From contig NZ_UGHR01000001.1 in NCBI RefSeq assembly GCF_900451195.1, positions 992,001 to 1,056,000 on the forward strand: DNA of 64,000 nt, in the 5' to 3' direction. The position numbers were made by a program, and so were the translations under genes. Below, piece by piece: positions 25,379 through 34,264 of the stretch; within the stretch, counting starts at the first letter, position 1; the number at the start of each line of letters is the position of its first letter. This stretch comes from Iodobacter fluviatilis (GTDB lineage: Bacteria; Pseudomonadota; Gammaproteobacteria; Burkholderiales; Chitinibacteraceae). The notes under the pieces are model-generated. The model worked only from the letters and a program-made list of their open reading frames with translations. It made no database searches and had not been told where the DNA came from.

Positions 25379-27058
25379 ATGGAAGAGCAGGCTGAATATA
25401 AAGTGGAATTACCCAAAGCAAAAATAAGCTGGCTGCGCAGAATATCTTTGGTGTGGCTGGTGCCGATTGCTGCACTGTTGCTGGGGGCATGGATGGTGTT
25501 TGATACGTGGCGACATCAGGGGCCGGAAATCGTGTTGTACATGCCCAATGCCGAAGGCATTGAAGTGGGTAAAACCACAGTAAAAGTACTTTCGGTAAAG
25601 GTGGGGAAGGTCACTGATGTAGAGCTTGATTCTTCAGATCATCGTGTGCGTGTCACTGCAAGGCTGGATGTGGAGGCGCGCAGTTTATTAAACGAAGACA
25701 GCCAATTCTGGATGGTCAAGCCTAGGGTAGATCGCAGCGGGATCAGCGGCTTATCTACACTTTTGTCCGGCTCTTTTATTCAGCTTAATCCGGGTAAATC
25801 AAAAAATATGAAAAGTGCTTTTACGGTGCTGAATGATCCGCCGGTGACCGCTGCCGATGTGCCGGGGCTGCGCTTGCAGCTGTCTGGCCGCAGCGTAAAG
25901 GTATTGAGTGTGGGCGACCCGATTTTGTATCAAAATTTTGAAGTTGGACGTGTAGAAAAAGCCGAGTTTGATCCTGAGCAGCGGCAAATGAATTACCGGC
26001 TGTTTATTCAGCGCCCTTATGATCGTTTGGTTACGGTGAATTCACGCTTTTGGGTGGCCAGTGGCGTGCAGCTGGCACTCAGTGCAGATGGCATTAAGCT
26101 AAATGCCGGCTCGTTGGAATCCGTATTGTCTGGTGGCGTTGCTTTTGGAGTGCCAGAAAGTATGCCCTTGGGCGAGCAGGTTAAAGATCAGAGTGCGTTT
26201 ACTTTGTTTTCTGATGAAGCCAGTTCGCTTGAGCGTCAGTTTGAGCGTCGCCTGCCCTATATCGCACTCTTTAGTGACTCGGTACGTGGCTTAAAACCAG
26301 GTGCTCCGGTTGAGCTGAGGGGGCTGAGGATAGGTACGGTTGGCGCGGTGCCCTACGCTATTCCTAAGCTGGAAAATAAAACCCGTAAATATCATGGCAT
26401 TCCTGTGCTGATTTATTTAGAGCTGGGGCGTTTAGCCGCCGGTGCAGAAAACGAGAGCGATGATTACTGGCGTAAAGTGATTGCAACCCAAGTGGGCAGT
26501 GGCATGGTGCTCAAGCTTAAAAATGGCAATATGCTGACTGGCTCTTTATATGTTGACGTTGATTTTAGTGGCAAGCCGCAGGCAAAAGCACAGGATAAAT
26601 ATGCAGGTCTGCCTATTCTGCCTACCGGCGATGGTGGCCTGGTCCAAATCGAAAATAAAGTCATCGCTTTACTTGATAAGCTCAATGGCCTGAAGCTGGA
26701 AGGCGTGCTGGAGAAAGGCAATAAAACGTTGGATGAAACAGGCAAGCTGGCCGGTGATATCCGTGTTCTGGTTAAAACGCTGGATGATTTTGCCCGGCAG
26801 CCCCAGGTACAAGGCTTGCCTGAAGAGTTGCAGCACACCTTGGGCAAGGTGCAGGACACTTTAAATACCGTGCGCAGCACCATGGATGATTTCTCCGGCC
26901 AATCACCCGCTTATGGTGAATTAAACCGTGCATTGGGCAGCTTAAACCAAGTATTACAAGAGGCGAGGCCCGTGATTCGTACGCTGAATGAAAAACCAAA
27001 TGTGCTGCTGTTTGACCGCAAGCAAGAAGATGTTCAGCCGAAAGGGGCCAAGCCATGA
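25379..27058 (+). CDS. pqiB: MCE-domain protein PqiB
   Basis: 559 residues from the ATG at 25379 (AGGAT upstream); the frame is open earlier but only over the pqiA end. One membrane span (ISLVWLVPIAALLLGAWMV) anchors three successive MCE domains (starts near GPEIVLYMPNAEGIEVG, DPILYQNFEVGRVE and LFSDSVRGLKPGAPVELRG). A helical tail (about residues 415-540) follows, forming the needle-like tube between membranes. It transports lipids between inner and outer membrane. It overlaps pqiC by four bases (ATGA). Confidence 0.94.
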   Translation: MEEQAEYKVELPKAKISWLRRISLVWLVPIAALLLGAWMVFDTWRHQGPEIVLYMPNAEGIEVGKTTVKVLSVKVGKVTDVELDSSDHRVRVTARLDVEARSLLNEDSQFWMVKPRVDRSGISGLSTLLSGSFIQLNPGKSKNMKSAFTVLNDPPVTAADVPGLRLQLSGRSVKVLSVGDPILYQNFEVGRVEKAEFDPEQRQMNYRLFIQRPYDRLVTVNSRFWVASGVQLALSADGIKLNAGSLESVLSGGVAFGVPESMPLGEQVKDQSAFTLFSDEASSLERQFERRLPYIALFSDSVRGLKPGAPVELRGLRIGTVGAVPYAIPKLENKTRKYHGIPVLIYLELGRLAAGAENESDDYWRKVIATQVGSGMVLKLKNGNMLTGSLYVDVDFSGKPQAKAQDKYAGLPILPTGDGGLVQIENKVIALLDKLNGLKLEGVLEKGNKTLDETGKLAGDIRVLVKTLDDFARQPQVQGLPEELQHTLGKVQDTLNTVRSTMDDFSGQSPAYGELNRALGSLNQVLQEARPVIRTLNEKPNVLLFDRKQEDVQPKGAKP

Positions 27059-27609
27059 AACTGCGTATCGCCCTGATGGGGCTGTGTTTACTGAGCGCGT
27101 GCAGTAGCGTGCCTGTTACCCGTTATTATCGCCTGCCTGATGTTGCTCCCCCGCAGCAAACGGCCGGTCCTGAGCGGCCGGTAGTGCTGCTGGATATCCG
27201 GCTGGCCGATTTTTTATCAGCGGGAGGGATTGCCTATCAACAGGGCGAGGTGGGTATTACGCTGGCCCAGCAAAACTTGTGGGCAGAAAGGCTGCAAGAA
27301 GGTATAAAGCGCGTCCTGGTGGCCAGAATGCAGCAGCAACAACCTGGCCAGCTTTGGTTGGGATCGGCGCCTGATGCCAGAGTCAATACGCTTAGCCTTG
27401 AAATAACGCAGTTTAATGGCCGCGATGATGGCAAGGCCGTATTGGCAGGGCGTTGGTATTTGCGTAATGCAGCACAAAAGTTGCTGATGCAATCGTCCTT
27501 TCAGCTTGAAGTTGCGCAGGAAGGTGCAGGCTACGAGGCGCTGGTACTGGCTTTGGCTGAAGGCCTAAATCAATTAAGCCAAAAAATAGGCAAGGAATTA
27601 GTTTTTTAG
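27055..27609 (+). CDS. pqiC: PqiC-type outer-membrane lipoprotein
   Basis: 184 residues with a lipobox (LMGLCLLSACSS) and the ABC-type transport auxiliary domain (YYRLPDV near the start, LDIRLADFLSAGGIAYQ, FNGRDDGKAVLAGRWYLRN). It forms the outer-membrane end of the PqiABC bridge. Its start overlaps the pqiB stop. A weak ATCAAACC / GGTTTGAT hairpin follows (27610-27651). Confidence 0.92.
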   Translation: MKLRIALMGLCLLSACSSVPVTRYYRLPDVAPPQQTAGPERPVVLLDIRLADFLSAGGIAYQQGEVGITLAQQNLWAERLQEGIKRVLVARMQQQQPGQLWLGSAPDARVNTLSLEITQFNGRDDGKAVLAGRWYLRNAAQKLLMQSSFQLEVAQEGAGYEALVLALAEGLNQLSQKIGKELVF

Positions 27610-27683
27610 ATCAAACCGAATTAAAGGATAATCTGGTTGAATTGGTTTGATTTCATCAAATAAAATACTGAAGAGTAATAAAA

Positions 27684-27944
27684 ATGCGGGTGAATTTGAA
27701 AGTGCCTTTTGCTGAAAAAGACAGCGCAAAGGCTTTGGGCGCACGCTGGGATGCGGCCAAAAAAGTGTGGTATATCGTGGATAAGGCCGACCTGAGCCCT
27801 TTTTTGCAATGGATAGATGATAAAGCAACACCATCAGCTGCTGCGCCTGCAAAACCCGCCACTAAGCCACTGCCGATACAGGAAGGGGTTGATTACGGTG
27901 AGCCGCCCTGGGATGTTACCGACCACGACATTATTTTAAAATAA
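27684..27944 (+). CDS. Small DUF5710-type protein
   Basis: 86 residues. The N-terminal 45 residues match the DUF5710 pattern (VNLKVPFAEKDSAKALGARW, then WYIVDKADLSPFLQW), a short motif also found fused to DNA primases and nucleases. The remainder is low complexity (alanine/proline) ending DYGEPPWDVTDHDIILK. It lies 75 bases after pqiC and may be partly co-transcribed with it. Function unknown. Confidence 0.75.
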   Translation: MRVNLKVPFAEKDSAKALGARWDAAKKVWYIVDKADLSPFLQWIDDKATPSAAAPAKPATKPLPIQEGVDYGEPPWDVTDHDIILK

Positions 27945-27946
27945 AT

Positions 27947-27998
27947 GGCCAATTTCCTCCGATAGTCAGGGGGAGAATTGGCCTGAATTGATTTTTTG
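27947..27998 (+). terminator. Intrinsic terminator between convergent genes
   Basis: GGCCAATTTCCTCC pairs imperfectly with GGGGGAGAATTGGCC, followed by TGAATTGATTTTTT. It lies in the 147-base convergent gap before the DUF3016 gene; 27999-28091 shows nothing else. Confidence 0.7.
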
Positions 27999-28091
27999 CA
28001 GAAAATCTTGTTTATTGGCGCTATTCCCGGTGAGCCAGATCATGAAGATTTATCTCGGCAGAATGGCTTGGCAGTAGAGACCTCGGTCAAT

Positions 28092-28592
28092 TTACAGAGC
28101 AGGAAATGTCTGGTTCTTTTGTAGTTTGGCAAACCATTTCCTGATCATTTTTTCTTCATATTCAAATTCAGTTCTCTGGCCAGATCGGCCCACGCCCGAC
28201 ATAAAATTTAAATCACGCAAGTTTTCAGCACCAGAAACAATCTGCTCTTTATAGCTAAAGACATAATTAAAGGTGATTTTGGGGCTGTAGATATCTTTGA
28301 TAATACGAATGTCATTATAGCGGCTGCCAGGGCGGGGGGTAATCTCACCTGCCAGATCAAAGTCTGTTACTGTGATTTCCAGCTTTGCATCGCTGGGTAA
28401 TTTGGCAGCAAGATCGGTAAATACTTTATCAAAATGCTTAAACAGCCTTTCCTGAAAACGATCTTCCCGCTCATGAGAGGCGCGAATATCGCTGTATTTT
28501 TCTGGGTTTTGCCAGCTGATTTTGGCCTCCCCGGCCCATGCATTGCTTACTGTTAGTGCTAACAGACTTAAACTCAGTAATATTTTCTTCAC
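28092..28592 (-). CDS. DUF3016 family exported protein
   Basis: 166 residues from a GTG at 28592, chosen because GGAGA lies seven bases upstream and the result is a clean signal peptide (KKILLSLSLLALTVSNAWA). A TTG 21 bases earlier is possible. DUF3016 features: ISWQNPEKYSDIRASHERED, LPSDAKLEITVTDFDLAGEI, RYNDIRIIKDIYSPKITFNY. Periplasmic, function unknown. It stands alone, convergent to the pqi/DUF5710 genes. Confidence 0.85.
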   Translation of the reverse strand: MKKILLSLSLLALTVSNAWAGEAKISWQNPEKYSDIRASHEREDRFQERLFKHFDKVFTDLAAKLPSDAKLEITVTDFDLAGEITPRPGSRYNDIRIIKDIYSPKITFNYVFSYKEQIVSGAENLRDLNFMSGVGRSGQRTEFEYEEKMIRKWFAKLQKNQTFPAL

Positions 28593-29114
28593 TTTTGAAT
28601 CTCCGATGAGCAATGTTTATCGATGGATAACTTGACTTTATTTGTAAAGAAATACTATTAAAACAAAGTGTTGCCGGAGATTTATGCCGGGTAAATGAAG
28701 GTGCTGATTTAAATATCTGTAAATAGCAGGCTCAATAAGCTGCTATCGTGATTATAGGCACTGATTGATCTGCTTATTAGCCCGATAATGGGATAAACTT
28801 AATGCTGTTTTTGTGGCGGAACAAGTAAATTCTCCACACTGATCTGAAATTTTCTTTAGCAAGTCGCTGTTTGTATGACTGAATGCTTCAAAATTACACC
28901 GTATTTGTAAGGTCTGGGCACAGGCTCTGGCTTCTGATGATTAAACAACTCAATCCGGCTGTCATTGGATGGGTTGACGCTTTTTAAAGTTGCCTTATTA
29001 AAAACAGAGGGATTAAACCCGCGCTTAGGGATTTAAATAAGCCAGGTTTGATTTATCTTGCCAATCCGGCCTGCAAACGATGCAAGTATTTAACGAACTA
29101 AGGAAGTCTTCAAT
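28593..29114. other. Intergenic DNA, no gene seen
   Basis: About 500 AT-rich bases between divergent genes. No supported open frame on either strand. GAACTAAGGAAGTC just before 29115 supplies the ribosome site of the next gene. Confidence 0.5.
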
Positions 29115-29570
29115 ATGGATGTTCTGTACTATTGGAAAGATGTAAAAGCAGACATGGCTGCCGGGCATATTGGCTGGTTTCGTTCATCCCGCGGCAAATT
29201 GGCCGAGCTGAGCGAAAGCTTCCCCGATCGCATCTGGGTCGTTAAAACACCAACAGGTAAAAAGGGCAGTGTGCAATTACTGGCCTGTGTTCGCTGGAGC
29301 GATAAAGCCGCGGTGAAAGTGCCTCTGGTGGATGTGCACTCAACCATATTTTACGATCCTGCACACGCACAAAGCATGTGGTTTGAAGGCTCAGACAGCG
29401 ATGAGGCCGTCGAGGCAACCAGTAAATGGCTGCGCGAGCATTTTTCTGCCGCAGTACGCGCTAATTTTCAAGGCGATAACGGTATTCACGCCTTGCGTGG
29501 CGATACCTTGCGCCAGCTGGAAAAAATAGCCCAGAATTTTGCAACGCGACCATTTTTGGCCACTGAATAA
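29115..29570 (+). CDS. Hypothetical protein of about 150 residues
   Basis: 151 residues, soluble, no signal peptide. It opens MDVLYYWKDVKADMAAGHIG and continues SRGKLAELSESFPDRIWVVK, then GSVQLLACVRWSD. The layout (aromatic-rich start, a beta strand RIWVVKTP and another LLACVRW) is loosely reminiscent of EVE/PUA-like folds, but I do not recognise a family. Good AAGG ribosome site. An ATTCGCGGAG / CTCCGCGAAT hairpin follows at 29578-29602 without a T-run. Confidence 0.7.
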   Translation: MDVLYYWKDVKADMAAGHIGWFRSSRGKLAELSESFPDRIWVVKTPTGKKGSVQLLACVRWSDKAAVKVPLVDVHSTIFYDPAHAQSMWFEGSDSDEAVEATSKWLREHFSAAVRANFQGDNGIHALRGDTLRQLEKIAQNFATRPFLATE

Positions 29571-29758
29571 AGATTAAATTCGCGGAGCTTGCCTCCGCGA
29601 ATATGCAAAAGCCATTGCAGCACAAATGCAGTGGCCATTTTTGAGTTTTACGCCTCCGATTATCCCGCCCAACAGATCTGAATGCCGGTTTACATATTGG
29701 CAAGCCTTCATTTCTGTTAAGGTTCGGCCAATGATTACCCCGTACGGCAGCAGCTACA

Positions 29759-30739
29759 ATGTCTGAAAAAAAAGAATTCCCCGCAATTAAAAATAATCTT
29801 CACCCGCGTAACCCGCATCGCGGCCGCTATGATTTCCCCGCGCTGATTGCCAGCTGCCCCGATCTGGCTGCCTTTGTGGCACCGAACGCCTACGGTGATG
29901 AATCGATAGATTTTGCTGATCCGGCGGCAGTAAAAGCGCTGAATCGTGCGCTGCTCAGCCATTTTTACGGCATCAAAGAATGGGGCTTGCCAGAAGGCTA
30001 CCTCTGCCCGCCTATTCCGGGCCGCGCAGACTATATCCACACCATGGCTGACCTGCTTGCCACCAGCAATAAAGGCGTGGTGCCGCGTGGCGCTGCCGTG
30101 CAAGTGCTGGATATTGGCGTGGGCGCTAATGCCATCTACCCCATGCTGGGCAAAGTGGCTTATGGCTGGCAGTTTACCGGCAGCGATACCGACGATCTGG
30201 CGCTGGATAATGCCTATGAGATTTTTGAGCGCAATGAGGTCTTAAAAGACGGCCTTGTTTGTCGCTATCAGGCCGATGCAGAAAACATCTTTGAAGGCCT
30301 GATTCAGCCTGCTGATCTATTTGAATTCACCATGTGCAACCCGCCGTTTCATTCTTCAGCAGCTGATGCTGCAGGTGGCACACGCCGTAAATTACGCAGC
30401 TTAGGCACAGGTCACGCCAAGGGCAAAGGCCTGCCGCCGCCGGTGCTTAATTTTGGTGGGCAGAGCAACGAGCTGTGGTGCGAAGGCGGCGAGATGCGCT
30501 TTGTACGCACCATGATCTCGCAAAGCCGCCCGTTTAAGCAGCAGTGCCTGTGGTTTTCTACCCTGGTTTCCAAGCAGGATAATCTGCCGCTGGTGTATCA
30601 GGCGCTGGAAAGAATCGGCGCGATTCAGGTTAAAACGCTGGATATGGCTCAAGGCAATAAAATCAGCCGCGTAGTGGCGTGGAGCTTTATGACCGAAGCC
30701 GAGCAAAAACTATGGGCAAAAAGCCGCTGGCGCAGTTAA
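29759..30739 (+). CDS. rlmF: 23S rRNA (adenine-1618-N6)-methyltransferase RlmF
   Basis: 326 residues. The N-terminal family signature NNLHPRNPHRGRYDFPALI is present. So are the SAM-binding motif VLDIGVGANAIYPML, GSDTDDLALDNA, and the catalytic NPPF (TMCNPPFHSS) of N6-adenine methyltransferases. The C-terminus (MAQGNKISRVVAWSFM) is also typical. It modifies A1618 (E. coli numbering) of 23S rRNA. Slightly longer than the E. coli enzyme. Monocistronic with a strong terminator. Confidence 0.96.
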   Translation: MSEKKEFPAIKNNLHPRNPHRGRYDFPALIASCPDLAAFVAPNAYGDESIDFADPAAVKALNRALLSHFYGIKEWGLPEGYLCPPIPGRADYIHTMADLLATSNKGVVPRGAAVQVLDIGVGANAIYPMLGKVAYGWQFTGSDTDDLALDNAYEIFERNEVLKDGLVCRYQADAENIFEGLIQPADLFEFTMCNPPFHSSAADAAGGTRRKLRSLGTGHAKGKGLPPPVLNFGGQSNELWCEGGEMRFVRTMISQSRPFKQQCLWFSTLVSKQDNLPLVYQALERIGAIQVKTLDMAQGNKISRVVAWSFMTEAEQKLWAKSRWRS

Positions 30740-30780
30740 CTGCACCGAATATATTTTTTGCCGGTAAATACCCCAAAAAG

Positions 30781-30815
30781 CGCTGCCAAGATAAAAACTT
30801 GGCGGCGTTTTTTTT
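30781..30815 (+). terminator. Intrinsic terminator after rlmF
   Basis: CGCTGCCAAG / CTTGGCGGCG stem (one G-T pair), 7-base loop, then eight T. Confidence 0.93.
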
Positions 30816-31009
30816 GGGTAAAAAGTCCTGTGATTTGAACTACATTTTTTTGCAAATATCTAAAACTAATTGGCTGAATATATCTGCTGAGCATATTGGC
30901 TTGATTAATCTTGCTATCCAACGCAGCGTGTATAAAAAGTGCAAATTACGAATACTTTGATTAACGCGATTAAACGGCAAAACAAATGATATCAAAGGTA
31001 ATAAATAGG

Positions 31010-31813
31010 ATGGCCCGTTCATTTTCTAAAGCAGCAACGCTTACATGTGTTGTTCTACTTTCAGCCTGTGGGGGGGGAGGGCTATTTGATGATTCAACCT
31101 CACCCGCTCCTGAGCCGTGGAATGGCCCGGGGCAATATTTTGTATACAAGCCTGAAACTGAAAGTAATGCGACACCTGTTACGGTAAAAAGCGCTAATGG
31201 CGAAATTTATCTGGATGGGCAAAAGCGTTATTTCCAATCTAAGCAAGGCAGCTTGGGCTTTATCTTTACTGCAGGCCGCCCGTGGAATCTGGATGGGGAA
31301 AACTTTACGGGGGGCTCTGAGCAAATCAGTGGCAATCGGATTGATTCTTTGCTTTATGCAGATCAGAAATCACGTTCAAATATAGGCAATGGGCCTAAAA
31401 ATATAGCCAGCCCGGCAATGGATTTTATTTCTTTATGCTCCCCTGATCAGCAATATTTCTTAATTAATGCCGCTGCCAGCCGTCAATACGACAGCAGCAT
31501 GTTTGCAGGCAAAAGTTTACTGGGCAAGCGTTATGAGCGGGGCACATGCTCAGAAGAGGGCAGCAGAAGGGCGCTGGTATTTGATGCAAATGGAGGAGCG
31601 AGCATCAGAAAGGGCAATGTTATCGAAGAAGTCTTTTCATTTACAGAGCTTAATCAATTAGCCCTGGGGCAAAGCCTGCCCACATTGGATAATATGGGCT
31701 CCCGTAATATGCAATTTTATCAGTTCAGAGATGGAAATGGCATACGCTTTGCCATTCAGGAATTCGTATTTTATCCAAATAATACTAAAAACTACATCCG
31801 TATTTGGTATTAA
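31010..31813 (+). CDS. Predicted lipoprotein, unknown function
   Basis: 267 residues from the ATG at 31010 (AAAGGT upstream); an ATG 24 bases earlier is possible. Signal peptide with lipobox (CVVLLSACGGGG) followed by a glycine linker. The mature part is beta-rich with two well separated cysteines (FISLCSPDQQ, ERGTCSEEG), perhaps a disulphide. No domain recognised. It shares a bidirectional terminator with the convergent lipoprotein gene at 31887. Confidence 0.75.
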   Translation: MARSFSKAATLTCVVLLSACGGGGLFDDSTSPAPEPWNGPGQYFVYKPETESNATPVTVKSANGEIYLDGQKRYFQSKQGSLGFIFTAGRPWNLDGENFTGGSEQISGNRIDSLLYADQKSRSNIGNGPKNIASPAMDFISLCSPDQQYFLINAAASRQYDSSMFAGKSLLGKRYERGTCSEEGSRRALVFDANGGASIRKGNVIEEVFSFTELNQLALGQSLPTLDNMGSRNMQFYQFRDGNGIRFAIQEFVFYPNNTKNYIRIWY

Positions 31814-31847
31814 TCTGAAAGAATAATTGATAAAGTAAATCGAAAAT

Positions 31848-31880
31848 AAAAAAGACGCTTAATGAATAAGCGTCTTTTTT
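31848..31880. terminator. Bidirectional intrinsic terminator
   Basis: AAAAAAGACGCTTA / TAAGCGTCTTTTTT with a five-base loop; A-run on one side and T-run on the other. It serves both convergent lipoprotein genes. Confidence 0.92.
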
Positions 31881-31886
31881 AATATT

Positions 31887-32432
31887 TTACTGAACGGTAT
31901 AAATAGTAAATTGGGCGACCCGGCTCAGCGGGGTGGCGGCATCAAATCTAAAATCAATATAGGCGGCATCATCAGCAGCAAGATTTTGCTCTACTTTCTG
32001 GCTGCGCCCAATTTCAGAGCCTTTATCATCTGAAGCCCGTAATTGTAATTTACCCTTAAACGCCTGCGCACTTTGCACATAGACCTTTAAACCCTTCTGC
32101 CCCTCTGCATTTTTCTCCTGCAAAACGGCACGCTCGGCTTTCAGCTGCTGGCTTTTAGCGCTGTCGCTTAATTGGATCTTAAAATCAGCTTCTAAAGAAT
32201 CTACGCCCTGAGCCATGCCTTTTACCACACCGCCAATACCCTGAGTAAGACTGCGCGCGGCGTCTTTACCATCTTTTTGCAGCGCATCCCCCAGCCCCTT
32301 GGCCATGGCCGCCTTATCCTCAACCAGCTCTGCACCCTTGCTATGCTGCTCTTTTAATTCTTCCTCACGGCTTTTGCCACAAGCACATAACAGCGCACTC
32401 ATCACCAATACCACCAACATACGACTCTTCAT
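31887..32432 (-). CDS. Predicted lipoprotein with helical middle
   Basis: 181 residues. Lipobox LLCACGKS after a short signal peptide, then a charged helical region (about 25-115) and a beta-rich C-terminal domain (GLKVYVQSAQAFKGKLQLRA, FDAATPLSRVAQFTIYTV). No family recognised with confidence. AGGAGG (32440-32445, minus strand) is a strong ribosome site. Confidence 0.75.
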   Translation of the reverse strand: MKSRMLVVLVMSALLCACGKSREEELKEQHSKGAELVEDKAAMAKGLGDALQKDGKDAARSLTQGIGGVVKGMAQGVDSLEADFKIQLSDSAKSQQLKAERAVLQEKNAEGQKGLKVYVQSAQAFKGKLQLRASDDKGSEIGRSQKVEQNLAADDAAYIDFRFDAATPLSRVAQFTIYTVQ

Positions 32433-32655
32433 AAAACATCCTCCTGTGACGTGCTGCTGTCGTGAAAATTGATATTAAAAGGGATTTGCTGGAATTTTAT
32501 TCAATAAAATTATAAAAAACAATGGAGGAATATATTTATGTATTTTGATGGTAAGAATGTATGGTAGTGGTTGGTATTTTTTATATAAAAAATAAGAAAA
32601 AATATTGGTGATGTTGATGAGTGTTGATTTTTTTAATAAAAATTAAGGGTCTCAA

Positions 32656-32750
32656 GGGTCAGGTCTTACATTTGACAAAAATGTAATCAATTTAACTTGG
32701 ATTATAACGACTGCAAATTTTATCGTATGAAAAATGGAAGACCTGACCCC
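32656..32750. repeat. 95-bp element with inverted ends GGGTCAGGTCTT
   Basis: Ends GGGTCAGGTCTTACATTTGA and GGAAGACCTGACCC are inverted copies (12 bp). A similar, equally long element lies at 34105-34200. They look like non-autonomous REP/MITE-type repeats; no transposase is nearby. The rest of 32433-32798 is AT-rich and empty. Confidence 0.7.
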
Positions 32751-32798
32751 ATTGCTTTTTTTTAAACCTTTTATTGCCAATTGTAATGCTGGGCTTGA

Positions 32799-33824
32799 TC
32801 AAAATTTTATTTGATCAACAAAATCGGGATGAACATCCTTGGCAAAGGCTAAGCAATAGTCATAGTATTCTTGTGATCCCCATGCAGAAATAATTGAAGA
32901 TTTATCAATTTTATTCATAATAACGGGCAGTATTTTGGCATCGTTAGCAATGCATGCAAACTTGCCAAAGTTATTGAAATTCCACATATCGGGGTAATCA
33001 TGCACAATACGCTCAAGTCCTTTCCGCATTAGTGGCCATTCAATTTGCCCATTGCTAAACATCGTAGGGGAGTAAAACAACCAATTTAAGCGGGCATAAA
33101 GACTAGGCCCCAGCGTAGCTTGAGTTTGTTTTACGGCTTGCTCAACAAATTCGCGGAACTCTTTTTTTGAGCCATGCCAAAACTCTGAATGGTAAGAGGC
33201 TGCGGTGAAATAAAGGGGGATATAAAGAGGGAATTTTGCAGTTGCTTCATCATAGAGTTTATTAAATTCCACCGCCTCCCAGCCTTGAGCCAAAGCGATT
33301 AATAGCATGGTGGCGTACCAGCCAGGATCATTGCTATATTTTGGACTAATTTTTATTAATTCTGATTTTGCTTTGTTGGTGTTTTCATTAAACAAAGCCC
33401 ATCTTTCCTTGCTAACGGAGTTTGAAAAACCTGTTCCCCGTATACTCCATCCATATTCAAGGTAATACAGGGCATTGGCGATTTTTGCGGTGCTAGATTC
33501 CGGTTTTTTTAATTGCCATTCAAGTAATACTTTCTTTTTTTTCTGCCAATAATTGTTGGATGGGTTGTTTGAACATTTATCGGTTATGCACCCAGCCGTT
33601 CCTGCATAAATTGCTGCCAATAAAGGCAACCCTTCTGCCGTCATTTCATTGTTTTTCTTAGCCTTGGCGGCGGCTTGATCAATTTCGTCAAATTTTTTAT
33701 TGTTTAATAATTGCTCGTACTTTTGCTGAGCAAGGGCGGATGGTTTTAAATACGTAGCAGAGTAGGCGTGTGAATAACAAACCAATAATAAGAAAAGGGA
33801 TGCTTTAAGTGATGTTGTTTTCAT
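32799..33824 (-). CDS. Exported DUF4034-like protein
   Basis: 341 residues from the ATG at 33824 (AAGGAT upstream, clean signal peptide ASLFLLLVCYSHAYSA); a start 36 bases earlier is less likely. Helical, repeat-like. The pattern AKIANALYYLEYGWSIRGTG followed by a long helical array resembles DUF4034 proteins, which carry TPR-like helices. Not obviously linked to the T6SS genes, but it stands at the border of the immunity cluster and between two copies of the 95-bp repeat. Function unknown. Confidence 0.7.
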   Translation of the reverse strand: MKTTSLKASLFLLLVCYSHAYSATYLKPSALAQQKYEQLLNNKKFDEIDQAAAKAKKNNEMTAEGLPLLAAIYAGTAGCITDKCSNNPSNNYWQKKKKVLLEWQLKKPESSTAKIANALYYLEYGWSIRGTGFSNSVSKERWALFNENTNKAKSELIKISPKYSNDPGWYATMLLIALAQGWEAVEFNKLYDEATAKFPLYIPLYFTAASYHSEFWHGSKKEFREFVEQAVKQTQATLGPSLYARLNWLFYSPTMFSNGQIEWPLMRKGLERIVHDYPDMWNFNNFGKFACIANDAKILPVIMNKIDKSSIISAWGSQEYYDYCLAFAKDVHPDFVDQIKF

Positions 33825-34104
33825 TGCTACTGATCCTTTGCTTAAGAGTAGTAAGCTCAACGCATTAACTACTTACAGTTTGGCTCTGTACAATGAAGTA
33901 CAAATTTTCTGCAGTATAGCTGGTATTTTTTGGCACAAAAAAGGATGTGGTTTGCTTGGGTGTAAAAAAGCCCATATAAGATATGTGGGCTTTGAAATTT
34001 GGTTCTCTGCCAGCTAAAAATGTAGCCAAGTGTTTGTGGTTTTCTAATAAAACATGAACACTGGCTAATCCTTTTGATAAAAGACTTAATTAAGCAGAAA
34101 GCTT

Positions 34105-34200
34105 GGGGTCGGGTCTTACATTTTACATCAGATAAAATGTACACTGGTTTGCAGCGTAGATTGAATTGATTGCTTCATGTCAAATGTAAGACCTAACCCT
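34105..34200. repeat. Second copy of the ~95-bp palindromic-ended element
   Basis: Ends GGGTCGGGTCTTACATTTTA and AATGTAAGACCTAACCC are inverted copies. The same length and termini occur at 32656-32750, so the two elements bracket the DUF4034-like gene. A small open frame through it (33869-34144) is not a gene. Confidence 0.7.
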
Positions 34201-34264
34201 AGATATTTTTTAAAAATCAATGCCAAGTATATTATTTTTTGTATCAAGAGATAAATTAATTTTT

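Noticed and set aside
33869..34144. 91-codon minus-strand open frame
   Set aside because: It overlaps a repeat element and has no ribosome site or recognisable domain.
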